Below, piece by piece: positions 20,109-20,522 of a stretch of DNA of 20,522 bases. The stretch's first letter is position 1; each line of letters begins with the position of its first letter. The translations under genes were made by a program, and so were the position numbers. The notes beneath the pieces are model-generated. The model was not told the DNA's origin. It did not search any database and saw only the letters and a program-made list of their open reading frames with translations. Source of the DNA: RGIG5579 sp045602025 (GTDB lineage: Bacteria > Bacillota > Clostridia > Oscillospirales > SIG627); NCBI GenBank assembly GCA_045602025.1, contig JAZSAT010000040.1:1-20522 (forward strand), given 5' to 3'.

Positions 20109-20522
20109 ATGTCTACTTTTATGGCAAAAGCAGAAACCATCGAGCGCAAATGGTACGTGCTCGACGCTCAGGGCAAGCCTCTCGGAAAGGTTGCAGCAGC
20201 TGCAGCTACCATTCTCCGCGGTAAGAACCGTCCTGAATTCACTCCCCATGTTGACTGTGGCGAGTATGTGATCGTAATCAACGCCGACAAAGCGATTCTC
20301 ACCGGCAAAAAGCTGGAGCAGAAGAAGTACAGATACCACACCGGTTACATCGGCGGCCTCAAGGAGATCGGTTACAAAGAACTGATGTCCAAGAATCCCG
20401 AAAAGGCAGTTTTCCTTGCAGTCAAGGGTATGCTACCTAAGAACACCATCGGCAGAAAGAGCCTCACCCGCTTGAAAGTTTATGCCGGCGAAGCGCATCA
20501 GCACGCTGCTCAGCAGCCTGTT
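20109..20522 (+). CDS. rplM: 50S ribosomal protein L13 (3' end off window)
   Basis: The frame is open to the last base and gives 138 residues: MSTFMAKAETIERKWYVLDA, then GKPLGKVAAAAATILRGKNRPEFTPHVDCGEYVIVINADKA, TGKKLEQKKYRYHTGYIGGLKE, and the C-terminal VKGMLPKNTIGRKSLTRLKVYAGEAHQHAAQQP. This is ribosomal protein L13, an early assembly protein of the large subunit. The family is usually about 142-147 residues, so only a few residues lie outside. GGAGG lies 7 bases before the ATG. rpsI (S9) normally follows rplM in bacteria and is expected just beyond the window. Confidence 0.97.
   Translation, partial: MSTFMAKAETIERKWYVLDAQGKPLGKVAAAAATILRGKNRPEFTPHVDCGEYVIVINADKAILTGKKLEQKKYRYHTGYIGGLKEIGYKELMSKNPEKAVFLAVKGMLPKNTIGRKSLTRLKVYAGEAHQHAAQQPV

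Overview
The window reads as chromosomal DNA of a low- to mid-GC Firmicute, most likely class Clostridia. The reasons are the consensus sigma-A promoters, strong AGGAGG-type ribosome sites, A-stem-T intrinsic terminators, a Veg protein, MutS and MutL with an endonuclease-type MutL, and a conserved clostridial-type P-loop protein next to prmA. I cannot place it below class. Most genes are ordinary core genes. The unusual material is in the gaps.

Layout. 1-859 (+) is the 3' part of a NagB/GlcN6P-isomerase-like gene with a terminator. 951-1188 (-) holds two serine tRNA genes, each with its own terminator, driven by a consensus promoter at 1207-1235. 1263-7783 (-) is a tight operon transcribed miaB, mutS, mutL, flavin reductase (tRNA modification plus mismatch repair), from a promoter at 7818-7847. 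7931-10558 (-) is a two-gene unit: a U32-family protein (probable RNA hydroxylase type) followed by a lipid/diacylglycerol kinase. 10790-12010 (+) is an AspT/YidE-type membrane transporter. 12144-12889 (+) is a possible 20-residue membrane peptide followed by a cytoplasmic SIMPL-domain protein.

12925-13451 (+) is a strong promoter, a roughly 140-nt structured leader or small RNA ending in an intrinsic terminator, and then veg. 13499-16521 (-) is an operon transcribed Crp/Fnr-type regulator, lipoprotein substrate-binding protein, permease, ATPase: an SsuABC/TauABC-like importer of unknown substrate next to a cysteine-rich regulator. Operator-like repeats lie between this operon and divergent pgi. 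16726-18039 (+) is glucose-6-phosphate isomerase. 18192-19549 (+) is a small P-loop protein coupled to prmA. 20109-20522 (+) is rplM (ribosomal protein L13), running off the right edge, with a perfect consensus promoter.

The most unusual stretch is the 559-bp gap between prmA and rplM. It holds a dense set of nested inverted repeats. Three copies of GTGATATT, then three copies of its reverse complement AATATCAC, alternate with small hairpins of different sequence. The whole can fold either as a row of hairpins or as one large branched structure. This cluster and further hairpins sit between the two arms of an 11-bp inverted repeat that resembles a split terminator. The other items worth a second look are the veg leader RNA, the 20-codon ORF, the two CX4C pairs in the Crp/Fnr-like regulator, and the tRNA promoter built into a palindrome.
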